DNA from: Granulicella arctica | GTDB lineage: Bacteria; Acidobacteriota; Terriglobia; Terriglobales; Acidobacteriaceae | Length of the DNA stretch: 64,000 bases | Reading direction: 5' to 3' | Assembly: GCF_025685605.1 (NCBI RefSeq) | Contig: NZ_JAGTUT010000003.1 | Coordinates: forward strand, 1 to 64,000 | Shown: in pieces, positions 43,681-52,560 of the stretch | Numbering within the stretch: position 1 is the first letter of the stretch | How the letters are laid out: the number at the start of each line of letters is the position of its first letter | Translations under genes and position numbers: made by a program | Notes under the pieces: generated by a model | What the model was told of the DNA's origin: nothing | The model's input: only the letters and a program-made list of their open reading frames with translations | The model's database searches: none

Positions 43681-45117
43681 TTAAACCTCCGGCGTCACTG
43701 CTACATTGTGAAATTCGGTGATCCACCAAACCCCATTTTCCTTGACGAGAACCAGCAAGAGTTTATTCCTTAGAATTCCATCTTTGCCGACTGGGAGTCC
43801 GGGGTAGACCTTTTGAAATCCAGTAAGCTCTCCAGCGCAATCGACAACGGCAACGTCTGGTCGAATGAAGCGCAGCTTCGTAATTGAGCCTCTTGCAGTT
43901 GTTCCCTTGAAGAAAGTGTCTGCAATCTCTTTGTGGCGCTTGATGAATTCCTCGCGCCCAAAGCGCACCGTGCCAAAGATGTTGGTGAAGCTTACATCTT
44001 CGGTGACATGATCAGATGGATTCGAATGCACCAACGCCTCAATGGCCTTGACGTCTTCTGAAGAACCCGAGAGAGCTGCGGTCTGAGCGGTAGCTGGCGC
44101 GGTGAGTGCCGCAGGATCAATGGTGGGATCGGGGTGACCGTAGACGGCACCGCCATCGATACCTACATAGGTGGCCTGACGAGCGATCAAGAGCCAACTC
44201 TCGCCAGTCTTCTGCCAGACATCGGTATAGCGGCGCTTGAGCGGTTGGCCCGCCATCGGGCCGTTCGCCATGACGATCTCTTCGTGGCCCATCGTGATGG
44301 CGAGGTCGTTGACGACGAAGAAGGTCTCAGGGAACGCCTTGCCGCTGGTGTACTTGAGTTTTTCCTCGCGCATGGCTGTGAAAACCCCTTCACGGGTGAG
44401 AACGCGGTTGCCTGGGCTGTTGACCACCAAACTGGGCGACCAGAGCTTTTCGAGAGTGGCAAAGTCATTGGTGGCGATGGCACGGCCACAAGCGCGGCCG
44501 TTGGCTTCGATCTGCGCTTGGATCGCGGCTGTCTCGGGTGTGGGTGCGGGGGGAGTGTAGTTTGCTGCGGTGGGGCCGGCCGGAGGGGTAGCGTCGAAGC
44601 CGACAAACGTGGCCTGACGGGCGACGAGAGGCCAGTCGTCGCCGGAGCGCTGGTAGATGTCGGTCGTGCGGCGAACGAGATGCTTCCCGGCCCGGGGACC
44701 GTCGGCCTCGACGAGGTCGTCGTGACCCATCAGGATGGCGGTGCCGTTGGTGACGGTGAAGAACTCTGGGTTTCCCTTCAGGCTGATGTAGTTGAGGCCG
44801 CCGTGGATCGAAGCCCCGATGATCTGCGAGCGGGAGACGATCGTGTTCGTCGGGCCGTTGACGATCAGTGTTGGCGACCAGTACCTGCTCAGGCCAGCCG
44901 CGTCGTGCGTAGCGATCGCTTTTCCAATGGCGACGCGCTCGGCTGTGATCTTGGCCTGGATGGTGGCGTTGTCGGGCGATGTACTCTGCCCGTAAGCCAT
45001 GACTGTTCCGTGAGCGGCCACGATTGCAGCCAGGACAAGGGCGACAATGGCTGTTCTTTTCACAAATGGTGTCTTCTCGAGTCGAGATAATCTGAAAAGG
45101 GATCGGGTACGATTCAT
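43681..45117 (-). CDS. secreted protein with three tandem NTF2-like domains
   Basis: A 478-residue protein. A basic N-terminus and hydrophobic stretch (TAIVALVLAAIVAAHGTVMA) form a signal peptide. Three NTF2/SnoaL-like domains follow, roughly residues 50-175, 195-315 and 360-475, each with an AIxxHDAAGLxxYWSPTL or IATNDFATLEKLWSPSL helix and a final strand set (VWQKTGESWLLIARQATYV). Repeats one and two are closely alike, the third is divergent. NTF2-like domains bind small molecules and often have no enzymatic role. It is divergent from the winged-helix/TPR regulator at 45249, its probable partner. Confidence 0.85.
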   Translation of the reverse strand: MNRTRSLFRLSRLEKTPFVKRTAIVALVLAAIVAAHGTVMAYGQSTSPDNATIQAKITAERVAIGKAIATHDAAGLSRYWSPTLIVNGPTNTIVSRSQIIGASIHGGLNYISLKGNPEFFTVTNGTAILMGHDDLVEADGPRAGKHLVRRTTDIYQRSGDDWPLVARQATFVGFDATPPAGPTAANYTPPAPTPETAAIQAQIEANGRACGRAIATNDFATLEKLWSPSLVVNSPGNRVLTREGVFTAMREEKLKYTSGKAFPETFFVVNDLAITMGHEEIVMANGPMAGQPLKRRYTDVWQKTGESWLLIARQATYVGIDGGAVYGHPDPTIDPAALTAPATAQTAALSGSSEDVKAIEALVHSNPSDHVTEDVSFTNIFGTVRFGREEFIKRHKEIADTFFKGTTARGSITKLRFIRPDVAVVDCAGELTGFQKVYPGLPVGKDGILRNKLLLVLVKENGVWWITEFHNVAVTPEV

Positions 45118-45248
45118 CTGGACAGCCTCCTGCGCTCTGAGCGTGGGGTCATCCTTCCTGATGTCGCTGGAATAGTCGCCTTTTTCCCATGAAGTTCTTC
45201 CTAGGCTTTTCCTAGGCCGTCACGGAGCATCAAAGTCGAGGGTCTCGA

Positions 45249-47681
45249 TTGGTCTATCTCTTTCAAAAGTTTGAACTTGACGACTCAGAGTTCTGTCTCT
45301 TCCATGAGGGTCGGCGAGTCCCGCTTGAGCCCAGGGCGCTGCGAGTTCTGCTGCTCTTCGTCCAAAATCCGGGCAAACTGCTTCAGAAGGACTTCATTCT
45401 TGAGAGCGTTTGGAAGACCACATTTGTAGAGGAAAGCACGCTGACCCGCGCGATCACGATCCTACGCAAGCAGTTGGGAGATGACTCGCGCGCTCCGACC
45501 TATATTGAGACCGTCCCAACTCTAGGCTATCGGTTCATCGCAAAGGTCGAGACCCTGTCGATCGCCGGACCAGGCGAATCTCACCCCGATGCCAAGCTCC
45601 TCGTCAACCAGACTTTGGAACCCCAGCCGCACCCCCTCACGCCGGAAGCAGATCAAGATCGATTCCCTCCAGTGGCCACGGTCAATGAGGTCCTAACCTC
45701 AAATCCTTTGTCTCGAAGAAATGAGGGCCGGTCACTCCATTGGAGGAATTGGTACTTCCTGGCGGTTTTGCTCCCGGTTGCCGGAGGAGCTGCGCTTTGG
45801 TTGAGTTCTCACCATCGGCCAATTCTCGAAGAGAAGAAAGCTGTCGTGCTCAGCGATTTTGAGAACTCTACTGGGGATGCCGTATTCGACGGAACGCTTC
45901 GCGAGGGATTGACCGTTCAACTGGAGCAATCTCCCGTGCTCAGTCTCGTCTCCGAGCCGCGCATTCGGAATACGCTGCGCATGATGAGCCGAAATCCGGA
46001 GACGCGGTTGACGCCGGTGTTGGCTCGGGAGATCTGCCAGCGGACTGACAGTGCCGCGATGCTTGACGGCTCAATTGCCTCGCTGGGAAGCCAATATGTG
46101 GTCACGCTTCATGCAACGAACTGCAACACGGGAGAGGTTCTCTATACGGAGCAGGTCCAAGCCGCCAGAAAAGAGGACGTGCTTCATGCTCTCAGCACCG
46201 TTGCCAGCAACCTCAGAAGCCGTTTGGGTGAATCCATATCATCGATCAGAAGCCTGGACACTCCTCTAGACGAAGCAACCACCTCATCGCTTGACGCCTT
46301 GAAGGCATTCAGCGAATCGGCTCGGGTCGAAAATGAGAGCGGGAGCGCCGCCGCGATTCAGCTCGCGCAGCGCGCTGTTGAACTAGACCCCAAATTTGCA
46401 GTGGCCTGGGCGATCCTGGGCCGCCTGTATGGGGATATCGGACAGGAACAATCCTCCGCGGAGAGCACGGCCAAGGCCTATGAGTTTCGTGACCATGCCA
46501 GCGATCACGAAAGGTTTTTCATCGTGGCTTCGTATGAGATGCAGGTCACTGGAAATCTGGAAAAGGCAGAGGAAACCTGCGAGACGTGGGCCCAGGTTTA
46601 TCCCAATGACGCCGGGAGTTACGGCTTCAGGGCCGGCCTGATCCTCAGGGTGTTCGGCCAGTACGAAAAGGCCGTCGAAAAGGCCGAGCATCTAGTTCTC
46701 ATCCATCCAGACTTCGCCATGGCATACCACTTTGTCGCTCTTAATGACATAGCGCTTGGCCGCTACAGGGACGCTCAGCGCATCGGCGAGCGCGCGTCAG
46801 CAAGGAACTTTATGATTCCTTACTACGCCCTCGACCAGTTCCGCCTGGCTTCTCTTACCGGAGATGAAGCAGCGATGCAGCGAGTCGTCACTATGGCGGC
46901 GAAGATGCCGGGCAGCGAGGACATGATTGCCGGCCAGCAGGCATCTTCCTTCGCCTCCCACGGACAACTGGAAAAGGCTCGTGCGGTCTCGGCTGGCGCA
47001 ATCAACTTTATGGTGCAGTCAGGTAGGCGAGAAGCGGCGGCGAGAGCGGAGAGCGGCTCTGCGCTGCGGGAGGCTTTCTTAGGCAATCCAGATCAGGCAA
47101 AGCGTCTGGCACTCGCCGCGCTGGGCCTTTCGAAGGGGCGGGATGCTCAGTACGGTGCAGCCTTCGCCCTTGCGCTTTCAGGCGATTCAACTAAGGCCGA
47201 GGCGCTGGCGAGTGACCTAGAAAAGCGTTTTCCCGAGGACACGTCAGTGCGTTTTCACTATGTCCCGACGCTTCGCGCGCTGGTCGCGCTCAATCGTCAT
47301 AATGCGACAAAGGCAATTGAGTTGTTACAAGCCAATGTTCCTTATGAGCTAGGGTCTCCGCAAAGCAGCTTCTCCGGTTTCTACGGCGTGCTCTATCCCG
47401 TTTATGTGCGAGGTATGGCTTATCTCATGATGCATCGCGGCAACGACGCGTCTATTGAATTCCGCAAGATTCTAGATCATCCTGGAATTGTTGCGAACGA
47501 CCCAGTAGGAGCGTTGGCTCACTTCCAGCTTGGAAGAGCCTACGTACAGTCGGGGAATCCAGTTGGAGCCCAAGCTGCCTACAAGGACTTTTTTGCTCTG
47601 TGGAATGTTGCCGACCAGGATCTCCCACTCTTGAAACAATCGCAGCTTGATTTCGCTCGCATTGAAGACCGTAATCATTGA
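45249..47681 (+). CDS. CadC-like winged-helix/TPR regulator with one transmembrane helix
   Basis: An 810-residue protein starting at TTG 45249 with GAGGG upstream. Residues 1-100 form an OmpR-type winged helix (FQKFELDDSEFCLFHEGRRV, PLEPRALRVLLLFVQNPGKLL, VWKTTFVEESTLTRAITILRKQLG, GYRFIAKVE). A transmembrane segment (YFLAVLLPVAGGAALWLS) lies near 170. The periplasmic part begins with a tetrameric nucleotide-like 'AVVLSDFENSTGDAVFDGTLREGL' domain and then TPR repeats (AVAWAILGRLYGDIG, AGSYGFRAGLILRVFGQYEKAVEKA, FAMAYHFVAL). Membrane-tethered one-component regulator typical of Terriglobia. Confidence 0.9.
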   Translation: MVYLFQKFELDDSEFCLFHEGRRVPLEPRALRVLLLFVQNPGKLLQKDFILESVWKTTFVEESTLTRAITILRKQLGDDSRAPTYIETVPTLGYRFIAKVETLSIAGPGESHPDAKLLVNQTLEPQPHPLTPEADQDRFPPVATVNEVLTSNPLSRRNEGRSLHWRNWYFLAVLLPVAGGAALWLSSHHRPILEEKKAVVLSDFENSTGDAVFDGTLREGLTVQLEQSPVLSLVSEPRIRNTLRMMSRNPETRLTPVLAREICQRTDSAAMLDGSIASLGSQYVVTLHATNCNTGEVLYTEQVQAARKEDVLHALSTVASNLRSRLGESISSIRSLDTPLDEATTSSLDALKAFSESARVENESGSAAAIQLAQRAVELDPKFAVAWAILGRLYGDIGQEQSSAESTAKAYEFRDHASDHERFFIVASYEMQVTGNLEKAEETCETWAQVYPNDAGSYGFRAGLILRVFGQYEKAVEKAEHLVLIHPDFAMAYHFVALNDIALGRYRDAQRIGERASARNFMIPYYALDQFRLASLTGDEAAMQRVVTMAAKMPGSEDMIAGQQASSFASHGQLEKARAVSAGAINFMVQSGRREAAARAESGSALREAFLGNPDQAKRLALAALGLSKGRDAQYGAAFALALSGDSTKAEALASDLEKRFPEDTSVRFHYVPTLRALVALNRHNATKAIELLQANVPYELGSPQSSFSGFYGVLYPVYVRGMAYLMMHRGNDASIEFRKILDHPGIVANDPVGALAHFQLGRAYVQSGNPVGAQAAYKDFFALWNVADQDLPLLKQSQLDFARIEDRNH

Positions 47682-47798
47682 AGATGACGTCTTTTTACTA
47701 GCGCGATGAAACACGTCTGCGTACGATCTACGAAACGAGGAGCGGCCTGCGAACGAGCAGCGGTTAATGTTCGTTCGTCCGAGCCTCGAAGGAGCCTG

Positions 47799-48635
47799 AT
47801 GCTTACGGTTCAAAGCGCTTCCCCCAATCCCGCACTGTTGACTTACGTTCGGACGTATGTTCAGCGGGAGGCACACCTTGGCACACGAGAGCTTATTGAG
47901 CCTGTGGTCGCGCGACTTGGTGTGATGCTTGAATTTGAATTCGCTGGGTCCTACGAGGTTCGGAACTATGGATCGGAGACGGTGGAAGACCCGAACGTCA
48001 TCTCTGTCATTGGACCTCAGGGATGGCGCCGCTCGCGGCTCATTATCAGGGGAGATATTGAGTCCCTGGTTGTCATGTTTCAACCCTTCGGCTTTCACGC
48101 GCTCTTTGGAGTGCCGACAGCATTGCTATCGAATGCCGGGACTGAGGGGCACTCGCTCCTGGGTCGAAAGGTGTCGCGCCTTCGCGAGCAGCTTGGAAAT
48201 CTACCCACGTTTGCGCAGAGAGCGAAAGCACTCGATACTTTCTTCCTCCGGCAAGTATCAGTCCCGCAGTCGGTCGATCCACTACAGAAAGCGCTTCATC
48301 TGCTCATGGCACCAGGGACAGGTCTGAAAGTTTCCGAGGTAGCCAGACAGACGGGCGTCGGCCTTCGCCAGCTTGAGCGAAGATCCCTCGACTACGCAGG
48401 TATGTCCCCAAAGACCCTGGCCCGCATCGCACGTTTTAGTCATGCTCTTCGCCTCAGAACCGAGCGTTCCTTGAGTTGGACGCGGATCGCCCATGCCGCC
48501 CAATATCACGATCATATGCACATGATTCGGGACTTCCGTGAATTTGCAGGGGAGGCCCCAACGTCTGCGCTACAGGAGATCGAACCGGAGCATCTCATCC
48601 ACTTCGCAATGGAGCCATCGTCCAGTCGCCGGTGA
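47799..48635 (+). CDS. AraC family regulator with DUF6597-type N-terminus (copy 1)
   Basis: About 278 residues from ATG 47799, which has AAGGAG upstream. The N-terminal ligand domain contains PALLTYVRTYVQREAH, VGPQGWRRSRLIIRGDIESLVVMFQPFGFHALFGVP and a G-x-S-L-L-G-R segment, the DUF6597 pattern of AraC regulators. The C-terminal helix-turn-helix pair is SEVARQTGVGLRQLERRSLDYAG and WTRIAHAAQYHDHMHMIRDFREFAGEAPT. It is intact, unlike its two homologues at 50082 and 51480. It lies just after the winged-helix/TPR regulator on the same strand. Confidence 0.88.
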   Translation: MLTVQSASPNPALLTYVRTYVQREAHLGTRELIEPVVARLGVMLEFEFAGSYEVRNYGSETVEDPNVISVIGPQGWRRSRLIIRGDIESLVVMFQPFGFHALFGVPTALLSNAGTEGHSLLGRKVSRLREQLGNLPTFAQRAKALDTFFLRQVSVPQSVDPLQKALHLLMAPGTGLKVSEVARQTGVGLRQLERRSLDYAGMSPKTLARIARFSHALRLRTERSLSWTRIAHAAQYHDHMHMIRDFREFAGEAPTSALQEIEPEHLIHFAMEPSSSRR

Positions 48636-48648
48636 ATCCGGTTCAGGC

Positions 48649-49383
48649 TTACAGCAACCACTTGTCCACAACATAGCGCCAGGCACTTATATGAGGTGCG
48701 AGGACGGCGAATGGCGGCATCGTGGCGATCAGGAGCGGCACGCCCCATCGGTAAGCACGGTGAATAGAACCTCTACTCAACAAATCATAGATTGGACCGG
48801 CGAAATAAAAGCATAATGCAATCCCAAGAGTCAGCGGATTGATCCCGTGCAAGAGCCTGCCGAACGCAGGGAAGAAGAACAGCTGCGTTGACATAAGGAT
48901 CAGCCGCTTGTGCGTCTCTGCATCTCGCCGGAGTCGCAAACCAAAGTAGACGAAGATAGCGAAAAGCGCCATCTGGCCGAAGGAAACTGCCAGGAGACTG
49001 TACCCATCAGGGAAGGGGAAAAACCGCCCTTGACGTGCCTGGCGGAGCGCGATTGCGGATCCAAACACCACGACACCTGAGGCGAGCAGCCCACCAAGGA
49101 TGCCAAGGCTGCGATGAAGCTTCATCTGTCCATACATCGCAAGCAGGTTCTGAAGCAGGTAGAACAGGATCCAACCGGTGAATACTGCTCCATGAACATG
49201 CACCCAGAACGGTATTGCCGGACTGTGGAAGTAAGTCTTTGCATAGTAGGTCTTTATGAAGCCGGCAAACACCCCAGCCGCCATTGCAAAGGCCATCCCT
49301 GTGTAGAAGCGATGATCCACTAGCCGTCTGCGTGCTGTCGGCATAGTGCACTGAGTCCCTAACATTCCCGTTCCGCTTGCCAT
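48649..49383 (-). CDS. seven-helix membrane protein, DUF2306-like
   Basis: A 244-residue protein with about seven hydrophobic helices: GMAFAMAAGVFAGFIK, FWVHVHGAVFTGWILFYLLQN, GILGGLLASGVVVFGSAIAL, LLAVSFGQMALFAIFVYFGL, LILMSTQLFFFPAFGRLL, LGIALCFYFAGPIYDL, VPLLIATMPPFAVLA. His residues in FWVHVHGAVF and ETHKRL are conserved in DUF2306 and similar membrane families. Function unknown. It converges with AraC copy 1 and faces the Tat-NTF2 gene at 49523. Confidence 0.75.
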   Translation of the reverse strand: MASGTGMLGTQCTMPTARRRLVDHRFYTGMAFAMAAGVFAGFIKTYYAKTYFHSPAIPFWVHVHGAVFTGWILFYLLQNLLAMYGQMKLHRSLGILGGLLASGVVVFGSAIALRQARQGRFFPFPDGYSLLAVSFGQMALFAIFVYFGLRLRRDAETHKRLILMSTQLFFFPAFGRLLHGINPLTLGIALCFYFAGPIYDLLSRGSIHRAYRWGVPLLIATMPPFAVLAPHISAWRYVVDKWLL

Positions 49384-49522
49384 TGCTCGCTCTTCCTTTC
49401 AGTCGTTCTGGAAAAAGAGTAGAAGCGCCCTTCAGGCTCGCGATAGTAAGAACGCGACAAACTTCCGCTTCGTGTCGGGTTTGTACTAGGCTCCAACTGA
49501 TCCTGCTCGATACGCTTCGAGC

Positions 49523-50062
49523 ATGAAAACTCCTACGACTTCCCGCCGCACTTTCCTCGTTATCGGGACCGCACTCGCGGCCTCCTCTGCCCTTAGAGGT
49601 GAAGAACCAATCAACCCAGAAGCATCGCGTGCAACGGCCAATTGGTTTCTGAGTAAGTGGATTGAAGCATGGAACCATCACGACGCTCATCAACTCGGCC
49701 TCCTGCAAACCTCCGACGCCAATACTGTCAACCGCTTTGGCACGCTGGTCCAGGGTCGCGCCGCTGTGGAGAAGGCCCTCGGCTTCCTGCACAACCCCGG
49801 CGGGCCGTATCATGACGTCACCGCCCCACCGTTACAGCTGCTCGATGTTCGACAGATTGCGCCGACCGTCATCATTCTGCAGGCAAGCTGGAAGAGTCCG
49901 GTGATGAATCCGGACGGTAAGCTCGACCTGGCGAAGGAGGACGATATGCTTGTGTCGTACACTTTGCTGAAAGCCGGCGGCGAGTGGAAGGGGACTCAGA
50001 TGGACCTGCATAATGTCGAGAAGATGGACCTACCTTACTCGACCCCAGAGCAGAGAAGGTAG
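49523..50062 (+). CDS. exported NTF2-like protein (copy 1)
   Basis: A 179-residue protein with a twin-arginine signal (SRRTFLVIGTALAASSA) and a single NTF2-like domain: SKWIEAWNHHDAHQLGLLQT, FGTLVQGRAAVEKALGFLHNPGGPYHDV, IILQASWKSPVMN. It is the same length as the homologue at 50953, and both keep GRAxxExAxxFLHxPGGPxH. Probably exported to the periplasm; ligand unknown. Directly followed by AraC copy 2, so an NTF2-AraC module. Confidence 0.85.
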   Translation: MKTPTTSRRTFLVIGTALAASSALRGEEPINPEASRATANWFLSKWIEAWNHHDAHQLGLLQTSDANTVNRFGTLVQGRAAVEKALGFLHNPGGPYHDVTAPPLQLLDVRQIAPTVIILQASWKSPVMNPDGKLDLAKEDDMLVSYTLLKAGGEWKGTQMDLHNVEKMDLPYSTPEQRR

Positions 50063-50081
50063 CCATGCTAGTGGAGGCACG

Positions 50082-50887
50082 ATGCTGACAACGCAAAGCG
50101 CAACTCCTGATGCGGTCCTGGAGCCATTTGTCCATTGCTACGTGCAGCGAGTCTCGAAGGCCGGCGAGGTCATTGAACCGGTCTTTCCTCGCATGGCCAC
50201 GATGCTTATCTTTCAGTTCGCGGCGATCTATGAGGTGAAGGAGTACGAGACGGAGCAGCGACGCCGCTCCTGGGTAGCAACGGTTGTCGGGCCTATCGCT
50301 GCACGCAGAACACGTCTAATCTGCGCGATCATGTGGATTCGCTCGATGTTCTGTTTCGGCCGCTGGGAATGTACCGTCTGTTTGGCGTGCCGATTTCGCC
50401 GCTTGTTGGCGGGGGCGCGGAAGGGCATGCGGTATTCGGCCCGCAGATATCGTCTCTCTATCAGCGTCTCGGCAATGCGGAGACCTTTGCCGATCGCGTA
50501 CAACTGCTGGACAGATTTTTCCTTCATCGGCTGCAGCAGTCCCGCCCGCTCGATCCGACCGCTCGCGCCATGCACCGGTTGGCCTCTGGCAGATGCAACG
50601 TAGGGGACGCCGCAAGAATGATCGGGATCAGCGAGCGTCACTTGGAGCGAAGGTCCCAGCAGTGGGCCGGAGTGTCTCCAAAGGCCCTGGCCAGGGTCTC
50701 TCGTTTTCAGCGTGCCATTGCTGAGTACAGGTCAGGCCACGGCAGTTGGATGGACATCGCTCATAAAGTCGGCTACTACGACCAGATGCACATGGTGAGA
50801 GACTTTCATGATCTGGGAGGCGGTGCTCCGACCCAGGTCGTCAGCGAGATCCTGGATGAGCATCTGATCTCGTTCTGTTGTGGATGA
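50082..50887 (+). pseudogene. AraC family regulator (copy 2), one-base frameshift
   Basis: ATG 50082 follows GGAGG. The first frame reads DAVLEPFVHCYVQRVSKAGE and ends near RRTRLI; the next frame (from about 50325) continues RDHVDSLDVLFRPLGMYRLFGVP and helix-turn-helix VGDAARMIGISERHLERRSQQWAG, then MDIAHKVGYYDQMHMVRDF. One base near 50318-50322 restores DUF6597-AraC architecture as in copy 1. The second half could start internally at ATG 50333, but its ligand domain would be incomplete. A sequence error is possible. Confidence 0.8.
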
Positions 50888-50952
50888 CAGAATCCTCCAA
50901 AATGTCGCACTGGTACTATTCCCCAATTGGCCGGGGTACTTATCCTCCCCTC

Positions 50953-51492
50953 ATGACCACTTCAATCTCCAATCGCCGCTCGTTCTTCCTCTCTGCAGTC
51001 TCCCTGGCAGGTGCTGCGGCCACCTCCTCAAACTTAATCGCTCAGCTCACGCCAACCGATCTGACTGCGTTCCTCCGAACCTACGATGAAGCCTGGGTGA
51101 GTCACGATCCGCAAGCGATCGCTATGCTGCACGCCGACGACGTGTTAGTCGTCAATCGCTTTGGCTCCATGCTGGAAGGCCGGGCCGAGCTTGAGACGGC
51201 GATGCAATTCCTCCATGGGCCGGGAGGTCCATTCCATGCGGTAGGTTTCCCTCGCCAGCAGATCCTTCTAGGTCGTATCCTGAACCCCAATATGGCAACA
51301 ATCCACGCCAGCTGGAAAAATCCAACGATGGGTCCCGGCGATCAGCTTGCGCACGGCGGTCAGACGCCATGGGTCGATCTGCTCTCGACTTACCTGCTGA
51401 CCCGCCGTGGCGAAACCTGGCAGATCGCTCAGCACGATCTGCATAGTGTCGATCCCATCAAGTTCCCGTTCAAGACCAAATGGAACGCATAG
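50953..51492 (+). CDS. exported NTF2-like protein (copy 2)
   Basis: A 179-residue protein starting at ATG 50953. NRRSFFLSAVSLAGAAAT is a twin-arginine type signal. The NTF2-like domain has LRTYDEAWVSHDPQAIAMLHADDVLVVNRFG, GRAELETAMQFLHGPGGPFHAV and IHASWKNPTMGPGDQ, close to copy 1. Its stop overlaps the start of AraC copy 3 by 13 bases. A frame extending to 50878 has no ribosome site. The tandem NTF2-AraC arrangement suggests one duplicated module. Confidence 0.83.
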   Translation: MTTSISNRRSFFLSAVSLAGAAATSSNLIAQLTPTDLTAFLRTYDEAWVSHDPQAIAMLHADDVLVVNRFGSMLEGRAELETAMQFLHGPGGPFHAVGFPRQQILLGRILNPNMATIHASWKNPTMGPGDQLAHGGQTPWVDLLSTYLLTRRGETWQIAQHDLHSVDPIKFPFKTKWNA

Positions 51493-52332
51493 ACGTCGAT
51501 CTCGCCACCACCGCGCCGCACCCGGCGCTGCGCCGCTTCGTGCGTTACTATTCGCAGCGCGCATCGTTCCCGGAGACGATCTTCAGGAGCCAGTCACCGC
51601 CCGTCTCGGCGGGCTTCTCGAGTTCCACTTCGCCAGCCTCTATCGCATCCCCATTGTCGGCACTGACCGCTTCGAGTCATGCGCTCCCATGCTCGTGGTG
51701 GGCCCAATCACCTACCGTCGCCTGCACCTTACCGCAACGGCACCGTCGAGTCGCTCACCGTCATGTTCCAACCCTTCGGCCTCTATGAGCTCTTCGGCGT
51801 ACCCACGCAACTCCTCACAGAACACGCCGTCGAAGCCCACTCCCTCCCTGGCCGATCCATCTCGCAGCTCTACGATGCCCTCGGCGAGGCTCGCTCGTTC
51901 CGCAGCCGCGTCTGCCTGCTAAACCAGTTCCTGCTCAAACGGCTCTCCTCCCGCAACCGGATGCGCAACTCCCACTGGACGCAGTCGCTTACCTTCGTTG
52001 CTCAGGACCGCGGAACACACACCGTCCGCGAGCTCGCCGCATCGCTCAACACCAGCCCCCGCCAGCTCGAACGCAGATCTCTCGAACTCGCAGGCATGAC
52101 GCCTCAGACCATGGCCCGCGTCGCCCGATTCGTCCATGCTCTGCGCCTTAAACGAGCCGCAAACGACAAACGCGTCACCTGGACCGAGATCGCCCATGCC
52201 TCCGGCTACTACGACCAGATGCACCTTATCCGCGATTTCCGTCTCATGGGAGGAGCAACACCCACGGTCCTCATCAATCAACTCCAGTCTCACCACGGTG
52301 CGTCGCTTCTGCTTCAGCCAAGCGAAGAATGA
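51480..52332 (+). pseudogene. AraC family regulator (copy 3), two one-base frameshifts
   Basis: The start ATG 51480 lies within the last codons of the NTF2 copy 2 gene. Three frames are needed: RRFVRYYSQR, then VPGDDLQEPVTARLGGLLEF and FHFASLYRIPIVG and GPITYRRLHLT, then NGTVESLTVMFQPFGLYELFGVP and helix-turn-helix VRELAASLNTSPRQLERRSLEL with WTEIAHASGYYDQMHLIRDFRLMGGATPT. Restoring one base near 51557-51562 and one near 51731-51734 gives the same DUF6597-AraC protein as copy 1. Two slips in one gene favour sequence error or advanced decay. Confidence 0.8.
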
Positions 52333-52560
52333 CTTGATCACAGTGGTCGCGTCTCAGGAGCCGCGCACATCGCCAGCGTGACGCTCGATCTCCTGGGTTG
52401 CTGCGAAATCACCGAGTGATTCTTTGAGGCAGACGATGCTGGAAATGCGCTTTGGTTTGTTCTTGTTTTCGAAAGCGTGCCCGTTCAGACTGGCGCACTG
52501 TAGCTGATTTATTCGATGTCAGCATGACGCGCTTTTCGGGTGGCTGGGATCGGGCTGCGA

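Noticed and set aside
44134-45090. Rightward open frame of 318 codons.
   Set aside because: It is antisense to the three-domain NTF2 gene, whose signal peptide and repeats are convincing; composition is Asp/Val/Gly-rich as expected of a shadow frame.
43681-45117. Polyketide-cyclase function for the NTF2-like genes.
   Set aside because: No biosynthetic genes are near and the proteins are exported; the fold alone does not support it.
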